Shown: piece after piece, positions 41,536 to 55,900 of the stretch
Layout of the letters: each line of letters opens with the position of its first letter
Numbering within the stretch: position 1 is the stretch's first letter
NCBI RefSeq assembly: GCF_963678635.1
Contig: NC_087066.1
Coordinates: 37,015,152-37,079,151 of the forward strand
Direction: 5' to 3'
From: Symsagittifera roscoffensis
Lineage: Eukaryota; Xenacoelomorpha; Acoela; Convolutidae
Length of the DNA: 64,000 nucleotides
Position numbers and translations under genes: made by a program
The notes under the pieces: model-generated
What the model saw: the letters and a program-made list of their open reading frames with translations, nothing else
Databases searched by the model: none
Told to the model about the DNA's origin: nothing

Positions 41536-44456
41536 AACCATGAATTGAGTATAAGACATCACCAGGCCATGACACGACACGTGCGGTCATGACCAATCAT
41601 CATGTACCCGACATATGCTTTATGTGCTTCGTCTTATGTAAACGTTTCGCATAATTTAAAATTATAAATCCAATTAAAAGTGCCTAAATTGGGTTCAACG
41701 GTGGTATCGTAGTCTGTAATTTTTCATTTTTTCAAACTCATGCTGCTTAATAGCAATTGTTAGAAAAATGGAAGTGTAAAGAATTGTTAAACATTAAGTC
41801 GCATTATTTGGACGCATTACTTGTGTATCGATGGCTTCAGGTTTCTAAATGTTGAAAAAAGCAGACCAAAATATTTATGAAAGCTAATTGGTTTCGGTTT
41901 TGTACGTGTTTTTGGCAGCGTTTGACTTGATAATAAAATATGTTTAATTTAGAGCAGCGCAAGCTATATAATTGAAGGTGTTGGCTTATTGTTGAATGAT
42001 TGTGCTGTAAATTTGTTGAAATATAAGATATTGATAAGTTTGTTTTTTGATCAACGAAGAGTTTTCAACCATTTTAGTTTTGCTTGAAAATACCAAACAC
42101 GGCCGATCTTGTAAAAGTGTGTACGTTTTTGCGCTTGCAAGAACATGTTTCTTGTAATCGGGAACTTATAAGACATTGTGAAGTTGCTTTATCAGTGAGT
42201 CTTATGAACTTCGAAACTTCTTCGCACTTGCCCTAGAGGTGACGCGGGTGCATTTGTACCCTAAGTTCTGGTGCTTGAGTCTCTACCGGACATTGTGTTT
42301 TTTTCCGGAATGTATAAAGTTGAAAAAAATGTCTGGGAAAAATTGAATTGTCGGGTTTTCGTTTGCCTGCTTATGTTTTGTCGGTTTAGTTGCCACATAG
42401 GGGAATTTTCTTGTGATGTCAGCAATTTTCATCGTAGATTCAAGTGTTTTTCGTATAGTACTAATTTCAAGTAATTTTCAAAATTAATTGCCGTGACGCA
42501 TTTTTTCGTTGGTTTTCCTTATTGTTTTTTCCTATAACATTTTTTGGCCTAATTTTTTTTCGGTTTTTGTTTTATTGGCTTAGTAATCTTGTTTTGTGTC
42601 GCTTCAAAGGCAAAAAAATTGATAGATTTCATAGTTAAATTGATAGATTTTATATCAAAATTTCCTAGTTTTAAAACTTAACTGCTCAAACTTTTTCTGA
42701 CAGCAGTTTCTTTTGGCATTTTTTGTTTTCGTCTCAATGGGCGTCTTGTTGTCGTCTTAGTGGCCGCTCGATAGTTACCAAAAGGCTGATTTGATACTGG
42801 TGGTTGTGTTTTTTCGATGTTTTTCTGAACCGATTGTTTTTTCAGTTTTTTTCCCTAAATTAATTTTAATGATTTTGTCTTTTCCATCTCTTTCTATTCA
42901 CTAGCTTGAATTGCTGAGCTTGCGTTGTATCGCATGTGATGAAAATCTGCGAATAATCTCTGTGTAAAATGATTAATTTTTTTACTGGTTAGCAAAGTAT
43001 TTCAAACCAGGTAATAAATTTTTCTAATTAGTTTTTGAAGAGGATTCAGCTGTAGGAAATAGTGCACATAATTTCTTCAGACAGTTTGTAATGGAGTTTC
43101 AGGTCACTTAGCGTATCTAGTTTTTTTGTCATGGTCTTTCTTGGCTATTGTTTTGCGTAAAAATTCTGGAAGATGAATTTTTCAGGTGTTTTCAAAATGA
43201 GGAAAGCATAAATATACTGAAAATATATGTACAAAAGGAAAGCTTTCTCCTCTGAATTGAACTGCGGTAAAATGTTTTTTTTTTATTTGGCAAGTTGAAC
43301 TATTAGGATTAGACTACAATTTTACTACAGTTCGAGCTTTTATCTAAATTTTCTTAATTTTTAAAGTTTTTCAAATCAGTAACAATTTAATTATAAGTTA
43401 ATTACTGAGCTCAAGTGTGAAACTCACATTAGTCATTCGAAATTCTGTTTTTTGATTTGAAGTTCTGGCTTTTGACTTTTTTTATCTTTTAAAATTCACT
43501 TCTTTTTTTTCGCTGGAAGAAAATCAAACTCCACAATCGAACAGAGAAAGTGGAAAGATCTCGAAAAACGTGATCGACTTTTTGTTTCGGAAGTATTATT
43601 TAATTTTTTAGATTTCCCAGCAGAATAAAATTGTACATATAGTTCCTGTTTTCTTAAACTGGGCTAATTTAATCAGAAAAGTCTCAAACATAAAGTGTTC
43701 TAGAAATTCAAAGCGCGATAAAGCACTATACTTTTTCATTTGAGTTTCGAAAACAAGTCTATCGTTTTTTCTTTGCGTTATTCATGATTCTTTTCCAACT
43801 GTCTGTTGGCTGTTTTTGAATTATTTTTTTTTGTAAAAAATGTTTTCGGATCACGTTGTGTGTTTTCTACAAGATGTATGCGGTATTCGGGGCTACAATG
43901 TTTTATAGATTTTCAACGCTAAAAATGTGTTTTTTATTGTCAGAAATCGTCGTGCGAGTGGTTTCACGAAATTTGTGTCAATCAACCTGTTTTCTTGAAA
44001 GAATTGTACTATCTGTTTTTTTGCCGTTTTTCTGAACAATTTTAGCTCCAACTACTCGAAAAAGAAGGAAAAAAACTTTTGCCGAGGGTGATTGTTTTTA
44101 CTCAGAATCAAACAGTATGTTGGTATCCTGTTGTATTCTTATCAGATGGTTTAGTTTCCAAAAGGTAATTCAGAAAATAGCCGTCAACAAAAAAGTTTGA
44201 TTTCCCGGTGTTTTAGGTTAATCTGTTTCGGACCCGGGTTTCAGAGAAGGGCTTGCACAACTGTGGATTTCGGATTTTCGCTGTTATTTTCCATCTTTTC
44301 AAGCCAATTGTTTTTCTAATTTTTGAAAGCTTTCTCGTAACCCAAAAAATGGTTCTGGAATTTTCCAAAAAATTGATTTTTTTTTGCTCTGGTATGTTTT
44401 GATTACTGTGTTTACTCTTGAGATAGCAATCGGGTACTAAATTTTTCCCCGTAGAT
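41536..44456. repeat. SSR4-USP spacer with family E copy 2 and a family D fragment
   Basis: 42350-42910 is the second family E copy. About 43440-43780 carries the family D block with ACTCCACAATCGAACAG and CGTGATCGACTTTTT. The remainder of the spacer is AT-rich without genes. SSR4 polyadenylation is probably within the first few hundred bases (for example AATAAA at 41933), but no signal is certain. Confidence 0.5.
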
Positions 44457-44873
44457 CAGGCGCGGATCTAGGAATTTCTCGAGGGGGGGGGGGGGCGGAT
44501 TTTGTCGACCATTTTTTTAGTCGAACAAATTGATTTTCTGAGCTCTCCCAAACCACTATAAAGACTCTGTTTTGGCCAAAATTTCTGCACCGTAGGCAAA
44601 TTTTTGGAAAAAAAACAAGTAAAAAAAGACGTTTTTAGGCTTTTTGGAAAATTTCGACCAAAAAATCGCGTTTTTTCGGCGCGCGCTCCCTCCACAAAAT
44701 TAGTGTAGATTGGCGCCAAAGGCGCCTTCAGAAAAGTTTTAGGTCAGTCAGCCAGAAATGGATATCTCAAAATAGCACAAAGGGGAAACCCTTTGGGTCG
44801 GCAGATGGGCGAATCACTGAGGGGGGGGGGGGGAGGCGTCCGCCAAGCCCCCCCCCCCCTAAATCCGCTACTG
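44457..44873. mobile_element. hAT-type MITE, copy 2
   Basis: It begins CAGGCGCGGATCTAGG and ends CCTAAATCCGCTACTG, and shares most of its interior with 37693-38355. Flanking 8-mers are CCGTAGAT and CCGTAAAA (six of eight identical), a decayed target duplication. Long G and C homopolymers lie near both ends (44486 and 44820-44860). Confidence 0.75.
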
Positions 44874-46932
44874 CCGTAAAAAATTTTGTGCACAGGAATT
44901 AACTCCTGGTCTCTTCTGCTGGAAAAACTTCAACAGACACTACTTTTTACATATTCGTTTCATTCGAAATTTGCTTTTTGTGTTGGTTGTCATTTAACAG
45001 CTCGATTTAAAAAAAAAAATTCTGGTTATTTTTTTTCCTTTTTTCTCTTTTCCTTCTTTTAGGTCTAATAGGTTTCGGCTAATATTATATCGGCTTAGTT
45101 GGACGTATATTGCCTTGACATTGACCTGAATTTCCCGGAAATCGAGTAGACCTGAATTGCGCCTATTTTCCAAAAGTAATTCCGAAGAATTTTTTTGCTG
45201 TTTTATGGCTGAACCTCGACTTTGCGTACGTGTGAAAACGTATGTTGATATTGCATTATTGTTATCTGTTTCAAGCGCCGTTTCTGTTAAGAATCAAGAA
45301 TGCTGAGTCTTGCTTCGGATTTTCCAAAGAGATATAGGGATTAAATGGCCAATTCCTTCATAATATGAACTTGACCTCAAAAGTGATGCACTATATGGTT
45401 ACTGTAAAATTAAGATCGAATCAAATCACTAGACTTGATTCAGAAGTTTCCCACACTACCTTCTTGTAATTAAGTGACAAATATCATACAGTTCCCACAT
45501 TAATGGCTATTTTTATCATCCTTAATCAATTCATCTCCCGGTAAATAAACTTCTGCCTCAACTAGCTTATAACAGATGTCGGGAAAAAACCAGGCCGATT
45601 AAAGAACACGTTTAGTAGAATCAAGAATCGATTATTACTTCCTTGGTAGGTTAGGTAATTGTTAAATCAGGACTCAAACATCAAGCATAGATCAAATTGC
45701 TCTATCTGCAGCTTTAAATTTGACTTCTCTTCTGTTTTAAATGAATTTCCTCTAAAATTTTGAGCCTAAAATGGACTGTGTCATCGTTTTCGTCAATTGA
45801 GATATTGACCTGTTTTGTTAGAACCAAATTGATGATCAATCAATCACTACATATACAATTTGTACTACTAAGATCACACTAGTGTCACATATCTTCTCTT
45901 TCAGCTTTGGAATTCGTATTGAACTTGATTGAACTAAAAACGTGGTAACCAAGATCAAAACAATAAATATGAAACTTCATTCATAATTCAATAGTTCCGT
46001 GCTTCCTTTCTTCTGTTACAATTTTTCTACTTTTATTTCGGTGACCGCATAATTTTTGTAGATTTGGAAGCGTTATCGTATTCTTCTTAGTCACTATTTG
46101 TATATTAATGAGATATTGAATTTTCCATAGTTACCAAACGAGCAAAGTATTAACTTGCGGTTGTGGATTTAGATGGCGGCTTTTGACTTTTCGTACCTAA
46201 TGCGCTTTTCGACTAGATGTGCTTCAATCGAAGTCGGATGTTAGTAATAAAAATTTATTTCGCTTGATGAAGTTGATTTCTACAAAATTTTGATTTTCAC
46301 AATTGTTTAAGCGAGTCTTAAAGTTTGTGCAAAAAGATGCATGTAATACCGAAATTTGGGAAATATCCATTATCTTGATTATGATCTACTCTTTCAAATT
46401 AAGTTTGTCTAACGTTTTCAATCATTTCGGTTTTTGCTGTGATACGGCCCATAAATATACAGGTGTATCCGGTTTTTGAGCAAGTAGCACGGTGTTTTGA
46501 CTACAGTGCAGTTACTATTGCAAAAAATAATTATATTTTTTTGAATAAGCGAATTTAAGTCATTTCCTCTTCATGGTGGTAAATGCGGTTGAATAGCAAA
46601 AGCTTGATATTTTTCCGTTACTGCGAATAACTTTGATATACCCTTTCAAAATCATAATTACGATTGAATGGGGCTGCAAAAATGATAATACTTGCGATTA
46701 TGCAGTTTCGTAAGATCAGATACAACAATTTTGTGCCGTATACTAAAAAAGACTCATCATTAGAAATGGAAACCTAATCAAAAAAGTATGCACTAATGGT
46801 GGGCCTCAAGTTTATTCTGACATAGATAAAGCTTGTGTTCAAGTTTGTTTTGAAGTGGACTTGTCAAAAACACTAGATGCAAGATTGTATGATTTTCTAG
46901 GTTCGTATAATGTGTCGAATGGTAGACTCAAC
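44874..46932. other. AT-rich sequence upstream of the USP gene
   Basis: No gene is seen. A splice-acceptor-like TTTTCTAG at 46893-46900 lies 32 bp before the favoured USP start. Within those 32 bases an ATG at 46910 opens a short frame that ends across the USP start codon (TGA 46934-46936), a possible upstream ORF if the transcript begins or is spliced here. Confidence 0.4.
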
Positions 46933-49900
46933 ATGACGCATAAAAAGAAAAAGGCCCCGAACAACCACGGCTCACACAAGAACAAAAATAGCAACAACAA
47001 ACAAGCAAACAACCGATCACAACAAAACAATAACAACAACAACAGTAGCAATAAAAACGAGGACGAATCTTCTACAAACCAGGATTCGTCTCAACTGTGT
47101 GAACATTACGACAGAGCAATCAACTCTACCTGTTTTCGGAGGGCAATAAATCAACTGCAGTCTGTGCAGTGTTGTCGAAAAAGTCCCGCCCATTCACGAG
47201 TGAACAAAAAGAACTCGGGTGGGGGCAACGGGAGTGGTCTGACTGCGTGTCGAAATGAGACGAGGTTGGGCAATGAACTTTTCGCTTGTACTCAGTGTGG
47301 AACTGTAGTCTGTCTCAGTTTGACCCCGGAAAAAGGCAAAAGTGAAAAGGTCAAAGGTGACTTCAAAAAGGACATCGAAGAGAACACTGAAAAATTTATT
47401 GAAGAACCGACACTATCTAAAAAAGAGGGAGAATATTTAGAAAAAGGAGAAATTGACGAAATTTTGAACGAAAAAGAAAAGAAGGAAGAATTAAAAGCGG
47501 ATAAAGTAATCGAAAAAGAGGAAACACCACAAGGAGTTTCGCACGCACACGAGCATTTCGCGACCCCTCGTTCCGATTGTCACGCGTTATATCTGCGACT
47601 TAGAGGCGACCTACTCTACTGTATTGTGTGCGAGAAGAGCCTCTCAGTACAGGGATCAAAAATAATGTTGTTAATGTCACTCGTGAAAAAAGCGAAAGGC
47701 TGCTGGTCTGTCGATGTTAAGAACTCCTTCGAGAACGACGATACATACTCCAAGCAGAATCAGAGTGAAACTGCTGGCGGCGGCAAGAAAAACAAAAGCA
47801 GCAATGGTCAAAGTGGTCCTCAGAGCAATAACAAAGGTCCGAAGGGAGGAGGTGGAGGCGCTGGGAAAGAATTGAGTCTAAGAAGGGAGGTGCGAGGTTT
47901 CTCCAATTTGGGCAACACCTGTTTCTTCAACTCTGTTGTGCAAAATATAATGCACACAACGTGGCTCAGGCAGGTCGGTAGCAGAAGAAATGGTTTTCTT
48001 TTATTAGTTATCCCCTATTACGGGGGGTGGCGTTAGTTGGTTCTTGTGTTCAAAATTGACGAGCCTTTTTTGATTTATTATCTTAGAGGGGTAGATATTC
48101 GTTGCTTGGTTGCAAAGGTATGTGTGAAATAAATCTATTATATATTTAACTGCGGGCTTCACTATCTCGCCATGTTTATGCTTAAACGTATTATGTTCGC
48201 ACGTTTAAGCTATATCGTATATTGCAATGGTTAAGATTTTTTTTTGATTTTCCAGTTTGATTTTAGTGGTTATTTCACCGAGTTCAACATAAGCAGCCCA
48301 ATATTGGGATGCTGTCCGGATTCCCCAAGGGGTTGCGAGTTTGGCCTCCAATTTTGAATGCCCAAATTGTTTTAGTTAACGAGATAAGACGATTTTTGTG
48401 ATTTTTTCAAAAGTTTTCAGAAAACTCAATTAACATAATCATTTACAAAACTTAGTTCCCAACGCTGTAGTTGAGAACTGTCAGAGTATCATCAAGGGTT
48501 GTGAATCGTACCTCCAAATTGACAGCTCAAATCCTTGTAGTTTTCGAGATCTGTTTTCGAAATCTTGCCTCCAAATATGACTTTTCAAATCTTTGTAGTT
48601 TTCGAGGTATGAGGTTTTTTGTGATTTTTTAAAAATTTCAGAAAATTTATATTATTTTTACTGCAAAATCTGAAATTCCCAACCCTGTAGTTGGGTCCTG
48701 TCAAAGTACTCTCAAGAGTTGCGGTTCTTGCCCTCAAATATGACTGCTCAATTCTTTGTAGTTTTCGAGATTTTTTTGTGATTTTTTCAAAAATTTTAAG
48801 AAAACCTAAGTTATTATGATTCTTCAAAATCTGGAATGCCTAACCCTGTAGTTAGCTCTTGTCAGACTACTCTTACGGATAGCGAATCTTGCCTCTGAAT
48901 ATGACTGCTCAAATCCTTGTAGTTTTCGAGATATGACGTTTTTTGTGATTTTGAAAAAAAAAGTTTCAGATAATTTAAATAAATTGTTTTTTCTTCAATT
49001 TAAATTCTTAACATTGTAGTTGAGTGCTGTCAGGGTACTCTCAGGAATTACAAATCTTGCCACATGCGAATGTTCAAATGCTTTTAGTTTCCGAGATGTG
49101 ACGTTTTTTCAAATTTTTCAAAATTTCTCAAAGAACTTAACTACAAGGAAATTCACAAAATTTGAAACTACTAATTTGATGCTGTGTCTTCATCAAATTA
49201 GTTTTTTCAAATTTTATCCTATTGTCATTGTGCACTCAGGCGTCTCAAATCTTGCTTCTAAATATGAATGCTCAAATCCTTTTAGTTTCCGAGATAAGTC
49301 TTTTTTTATGATTTTTTTTCGGGAAACTTAGGTTTAAAAAAAGTCACGAAATTTGAAATTCGCAACCTTATAGTAGGGTGCTTTCAGGAACTTTCAATGT
49401 TTGCAAATCCGGCCTCCAAATTTCTCCAGAGGCCCATTAAGTTTTCGAGATGACGCGTTTATGTCTTTTCAAAAGGGGAATTTAAAAAATTAAAAAGCTT
49501 GAAATTACCAACCCTGTGATTGGGTGCAGTCATAGTACACTAAAAGTTGGCATGAAAGTTTAGTTTTTCATGAGTAGTCGAAAAATTTCGAAGCACCGGA
49601 GGTGCGTTAAACACTAGCACGAGTTAATTCTGATAAACTAGCAAGTGTAGCAGAGGGATACTTGGATGTATAGATCCATAATATAATTATTAAAGGAAAA
49701 GGAATAGTCAATAACGTTTTGGGTAAAACTAATGAATTTTGTTTTCGAGTTTCTCGAAAATCATGATATTTTGTCTTCTAGTTTCTCATTACCCTTGCGA
49801 TAAGCAAGGGTATTGTAATCTGGACAAGACTTTTTCCCGTAAACAACTTTGTACCTAGAATTCGCACGTGTTTTACTGCAGAGGTAAATGTAGTATGTTC

Positions 49901-52900
49901 ATGTTAGGCATACGCCTTGTGTGCCTGCTATGCGAGCTTTTAAAAGTGTTTTTGAGCCAATTTTTTCGGCGCTGGAGTGTCGGCTTTAATTCCGTCGTCT
50001 CAGTTTCCGTATGATTTTTTTTTTCAATTATTTTTTGTTGGTTTTTATAAGAATGGTTGAAAATTAAAATGAATTAAATTTAAAATGCTGAGTTTTTTGA
50101 TTTTTTGGTTTGAGTTTTCAGTTTGCACAATAACTTTGGTTTTGACCTACTATGCTTTTGTTTGTTCAATCAGCTGTTTTTATCATATTTTTCTGGTGTA
50201 GGTAATTGAGTTTATATTTTCGCAGTTTTTTGTTTACTTATTTGTTTGAAAATACAACAATTGAAAGTATGTTCTCATTGCTTTTTAGCCAATATTGTTT
50301 TGAAAAGTATTGTTATTGTTCAGATAATTGTTATTGTTTCAAATATAATTTGCCTAGGCTTTTGAAAAATTGAATAATATTGTTAGGTATTTATGTCTCT
50401 CATTTACTTATTTAAAAAGTATATCACAGTTAGTGGTTTTTGTTTCTTTCATCAATGCAGTTTGCCAATGGTTCGATTGCGTTTCTTCGGATAAAATGTT
50501 TCTCCAAGAATTTTGTAATTTGATTTTTTGATAACTTTTTTTTCTTACAATTTTTGCATCGAAAAAAATGCAAAGCTCTGCTTCGCCTCTGTGTTGTATT
50601 TTGGCGCGAAAGAAGCAAAGCAACTTTTGAATGTTTTGCTTGAATAAAGATTAAAAAATTTAAAAAAGGTTATTGTCAAATTTTGTATGTATTAGATGTA
50701 GATTTTACATTTTTATAATTGTTCACTAGAATTTTTTATTTAGAAGTTAATATACTTAACCTCATGTTCCTGTTCGTATAGGTTATGGTTCAGTTGGCAG
50801 AAACCAGGAGTATACGTCTGGACGGCGAAGGAGACACCCCTCTCCAGTTTGAATCACTCGGAAGCATGAGCGAAGCCCTGGCTCAACTTTACACTTCCTA
50901 CTTCAACGAACAGTCCTCGTCGTCAGGACTCCCTCAGACTCTGTCGCCCAAGTCCCTTTTCCATAGTCTATGCCAATTCTGTCCCATGTTTAAGAGCAGG
51001 GAACAACAAGACTCGCAGGAGATGTTTTCCTCTTTGGTTAATGCTCTTTTCGAAGAAGACGAGAAAAGGTAAAAAGTAGTTGAGCTCAGTACAGAATTGG
51101 AACTAACTGCAAAAAAAAAACGTTGCTGTTATATCAGCATTTCGCCTTTTTTTTTCAGTCGAAATAGCCAGTTTCTGTGTTAATTTTGTCTTAAATTGGT
51201 GTTCAATTGAACTTTTCTAATAGAAATTTGTTAATGTACTAATGCCAAATTTTTTTAAAAGCTTTGAATGTGGGTTAGAGCTCCGAATATAATTTAGAGT
51301 CAAAGATGCAATTATGCAGCGACATGGAATCGAGGAAGATTCCAATAAAGAGAAAGAAACAGCGGAAGGAAAAATAAAAAAGAAAGGAGTTGACGGAGAA
51401 ACGAGAGCTGCTATCAAGCGAGAGTGGAAACAAGCCCAAGCATTGAACCCTGTGAGTGCTGTATTCGGAGGCATGTTAACTAAATACATCAAGTGCAACC
51501 ACTGTTGCAACATCAATACCAAATCAGAACCTTTTATCTCCTTATCATTGTCCCTAAACACGACCAACTCAGACGCCAATGGATCCTCTGGCCACTCAAT
51601 CACATCTTCATCAGGGAAAACGAGAAAACCGAACTCGAACAGTGTGTCCAAAAATGAGAAAGATGAAGATAGCACTTCTATTGCATCATCAGGAGCCGCT
51701 TCAACCAGAAGAAGAAAAGCCCTATCTGAGAACAAACCGGCTCCCGAAGTAGACTTGCCGCCACTGATGCCGACAGAAAAGAAAAGTAAGGCGAAAATGG
51801 GGAGGAACTTAATATTGGGGAGTTTTAATTTTTTTGTTTTCCTTACAAAATCTGGTACCAAAAATAATCATCGGAATGGATCAAGTGTCAATTGATCGGT
51901 GGATCATTTATCATATTAAAGCCCTTTCATTCGTGGTCCGAACTACTTGAGAAAAACCGGTTTGAAATTTTTGAATTTAAGTTAAATTTTGAGCAATTCA
52001 AGCGAGTCTCATTTCGAACGTTTATTGATAATTAAGGCTAAAAAACTGATGTTAATAAATGAAAACTTGTTTTGTAAGCTTCATATGGCGCTTCCTTGGC
52101 AATAAAACTTTTCAAAAAAAAACATAAAAGATATAGGCAAAAAAGTTATTCTTGCCAATTATGCCTATTTACTAGCTTTATGCCAATTATGCCTGATTTA
52201 CTAGCTTTATACGCCTTTGTATAGTTCTCTTATCACGCCAAGCACAAGAAACGGCAGTAATTTGCAGGGAAAAAAAAGAAATAACTTTTTTTTGTAGTTT
52301 TATGAATGTGGGCGGAACATTTTGTGGTAATTGCAGAGCAACCGGAATTATTTTTTTATCCGAAAAATTTTTTCATTAAGTGATCCTTTTTTCAGCGACA
52401 CGGAATGATTGCCTCCAGAAATCCCCGGCTATGTCCGATGTTGCAGGCGTGAAAATTGCAACAAGGGTGAAAAACAACTGCTCCTCATCAGAAGAAGACG
52501 ATGACCCCGACCTGATAATGCCAGATGACATATTCGGCTTAGAAGATCAATCCACCGCCAATGATACCACAACCAGCGAGGTATTTCTACCTGAAACCCC
52601 GCCGAACCCCAAAACTGATCATTCTCAGAATCCGAGCGAAATTAGGCTTAAGGAATCTTGCAGCGCAGAGGAGCAGTTAGTGATACAAATAGATAACTTG
52701 AGTTTCAATGAACCAGATAACAAAGTCGATGACAGCGAATCATCTGGATTAACAAGTCCCCAAGATTCTCCGGAATTTGGTGAACGAACAAGCGGTAGTG
52801 GTAATGAATGTAATAGTAAAGAAGTAGAGAAAAGTGAAAGTGACTTGGGAACCGGATCGGAGAAAGAGTCTTCGCGGAGCAGAGGTTCGAATGCAAGCAA

Positions 52901-55900
52901 GCAAGCTACTTTATGCAGCGTCGACAGCGCCTATGCGTCACAGACATCGCTGACAGGTGTCGGAGGCGGCAATGCGTGCTCGGACGCGGCTAGTGCTAGT
53001 AATGCAGAGAGTGTGTCTAGCTGTGACGTTGAGAGGGACACTGCGGGATCGTCGGCGTCAATGCAAAGAGTAATTGTATCTCGCGAGGAGTCGTTTGGTG
53101 ATGATATTAATATTGAAAAAGACGATGAAGAGGAAGATACAAAAGTGGATGATGCTACTGAGTGTGGAAGTAGCAGTGAGAATCTGTGTCTAGGTGGACT
53201 GTTTGATGAGGAAGAAGACCAAACTTTGATTGGTGGTACAAAAAATGAGGTGGTGAAAAATCACGATGAAAAGCAGGAAACTGAGATTACTGAAGATTGT
53301 GAGGTATGGGCTGAATTTAAAATATATTGTTTTTTTTTGCGATAGAAGCGCTTTGCGCTATATTGAGTGAATGGCGTTTTCCCTGACGTAGCCCTTAGGT
53401 TATTTTTCGTAGGACGAATCAATACTTGGAGATTTTTTGTGCTGATGGTTTTTTTCGGTAGTGTGTCAGAGAACTGTTTGCTACTTCAATTCACTCTTTG
53501 CAACAAGCTCTTCCCAAATTTTATTTTATGATCGTTTGAATATTTTGTCTCTATCCGGGTATTTCGTTGGTATAAAACTTTTGAAGTAGTTTATTTTTGC
53601 TCGTGTATAATATATGCGAAAAAATGGAAATGATGTGATTCTTGTTCGTATGCACCCTCGCATGCTTCTCTAGATTTTCAATTGAAGTGACATGGAAAAT
53701 GTATGAATTTTAGGCTCTGTTCACTGCTCAATGCTTGGAAACCAATCTGGAGTCGAGACGCCCTCTACCAACTGGAGGTTCAGGAGAATGCGGAGCCTCC
53801 TCGAACCCTCTCTCGGACCCCATTGAGGCACTGTATATGTCCACGTTGAGTGACGGAGTTTATGTCCCCAAGGAACCCAATGAACTATCAATCATGTCTC
53901 TACTGAAGAGTTTCACGAACCTCGAGTACCTCACAGGTAAGACACATAATAAATTGAGTTTTTTATTAAGTTGAACATTTATTCGGCTTCAACGGTTAAA
54001 AATCATTCAGCAGGAATAAAATTCATGCAAAAATCTGAAGGAGGTAGTACAACAAGGCTGAAAAAAAGATGTTCAACAGTGCCAAAAGTCATCAATTTTC
54101 GGCACTGTTGAACACGTTTTCAGTTTCGGCCATGTAGTTCGGCACCAAAGCGAACAGTCTTAAAAGAAATGCTATAGAGCCTCCTAATGACATATATATT
54201 GATTAACTTGTGTGATTTTTGTACGGATCTTGAGAGTTAGAATTCCGCTACCATTTGGGTATCTGTTTCCATCTTGGTATAATTTAACGATTGTTTATTC
54301 TGTAAATAAATTTGCTCAAAAAAGCTTACGACTTGTGACTCTGCCTACTGTTAAATTTATTTTTAGTTTTTCTAAATTTATAAGTTATCTTCGAACAACA
54401 AGTCATAGAAATTTTGAAGAATTTTCTCATCTTCTACATTCCTGTGAAAGTACATCGCAAATGTCTACAGTTCAGCTGTATTTTAAGACAACGTATTTTT
54501 GTGTTTGTAGGTTGTAACAAGATCAAGTGCGACAAATGTTCCGTGCACGATAATCGGAACCTCTCGGATGCGTGTGTGTGGTATAGAGTGACCAGCTGTC
54601 CTTCAGTACTGGTACTTCACATCAAACGCTTTGCCCAGTTTGGACTTCGCTTCCGCAAACTGAATACGTTCGTAACAATACAACCAGTGCTGGACATGGC
54701 CCCTTTCTGCAGTCCAGATTGCCCAACTGAATCCAGATCTTCGCCCAAAGGGGGAACGGGAGGAGGGGGAAGTAGAATCTTGTACAGATTGTACGGAGTG
54801 GTGGAACACGTTGGCAGTCTTCATTCAGGTATAAGTCAAGCTAAGTTTGAATGGGAAAGAATTTTTTGCGGATATGAGCTGTCATATATAGTATCTAATC
54901 ATATATTACGTGTTGGCGCCATTGGTTAGCTATGTGTCTGGTGCGGCTACTAATTAATTAATACCTGCCAACCTTAAGTTTAGTCTGCGATGTTTGGATT
55001 CATTGTTGTTAACCGTTAAAAGACTAAACGAGTCAATCTTAGTTCAGTGAATTAAAGATATTGAACCTGCATTTTTCACATGGCGCAGCAAGCAGGACAA
55101 AGCGCGGGATCAGGGAAAAATCCACTGGGAATTACGGCATTTTGGCCGAGCAAATGTACGGAAGCACCAATGTTGTGGGAGCATTGGATTACACGATTCA
55201 CCTGGGGTGTAATAGCAAAACATTCATTCAATCCGACGGCATTTTATTTTGCTAATACGCTCACTGAGGCGCAAATTACCGGTCTGCCAGAAGAGGTGAA
55301 TGGGAAAAATCGAGTGGAAGCAGAGCAGACACTAATTTCTAACCTCTATTTGTGTTTGGGGGAACGTGGACAGGACGAATTACATAACCGGAAGCCCCAT
55401 CTGGACCTGGCGACTACCCGATATCCACGGGTTTTGGATGAATTTGAGAGTGTTTTCCGCAAGGAAAGAAACGAAACATTCGAGACGTATCAGCTACTAT
55501 CTCGGAAACAACGTGACGGGGAAACGCTAGAAGAATTTCACTCCGTTTTGAGTGGACTAGCCGCTAGATGCTCATTGGGAACATTGGAACGACGGGTGTT
55601 ACGTGATGTATTCATAGTAAATATGTCCAACAAGGAAGCCCAAACGGAGCTATGCCGTTCAACTAAGACACCAGATGAGGTCTACCGGATTACTTTGTCA
55701 TATGAACGGGGGGACAAATACGCAAAGTCGTATAAAGTATCCGGTGGGGGACTTACTGCGGCACCAGCGGGTTCACTACAAATTAAAGCGGAGCCTATAA
55801 GCGCAATTAGAGGAGGGTACCGTTGTCCATTCCAAAGAGGCGGACGTGGATTTGGCAGGGGCGGCACAAGGGGCCGCGGAGGAGCAGCAGATCGCAAGTG

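Noticed and set aside
46855-46932. USP translation from GTG at 46855
   Set aside because: A non-ATG start is not expected; the ATG at 46933 gives a family-like lysine-rich N-terminus, and a splice acceptor lies at 46899-46900.
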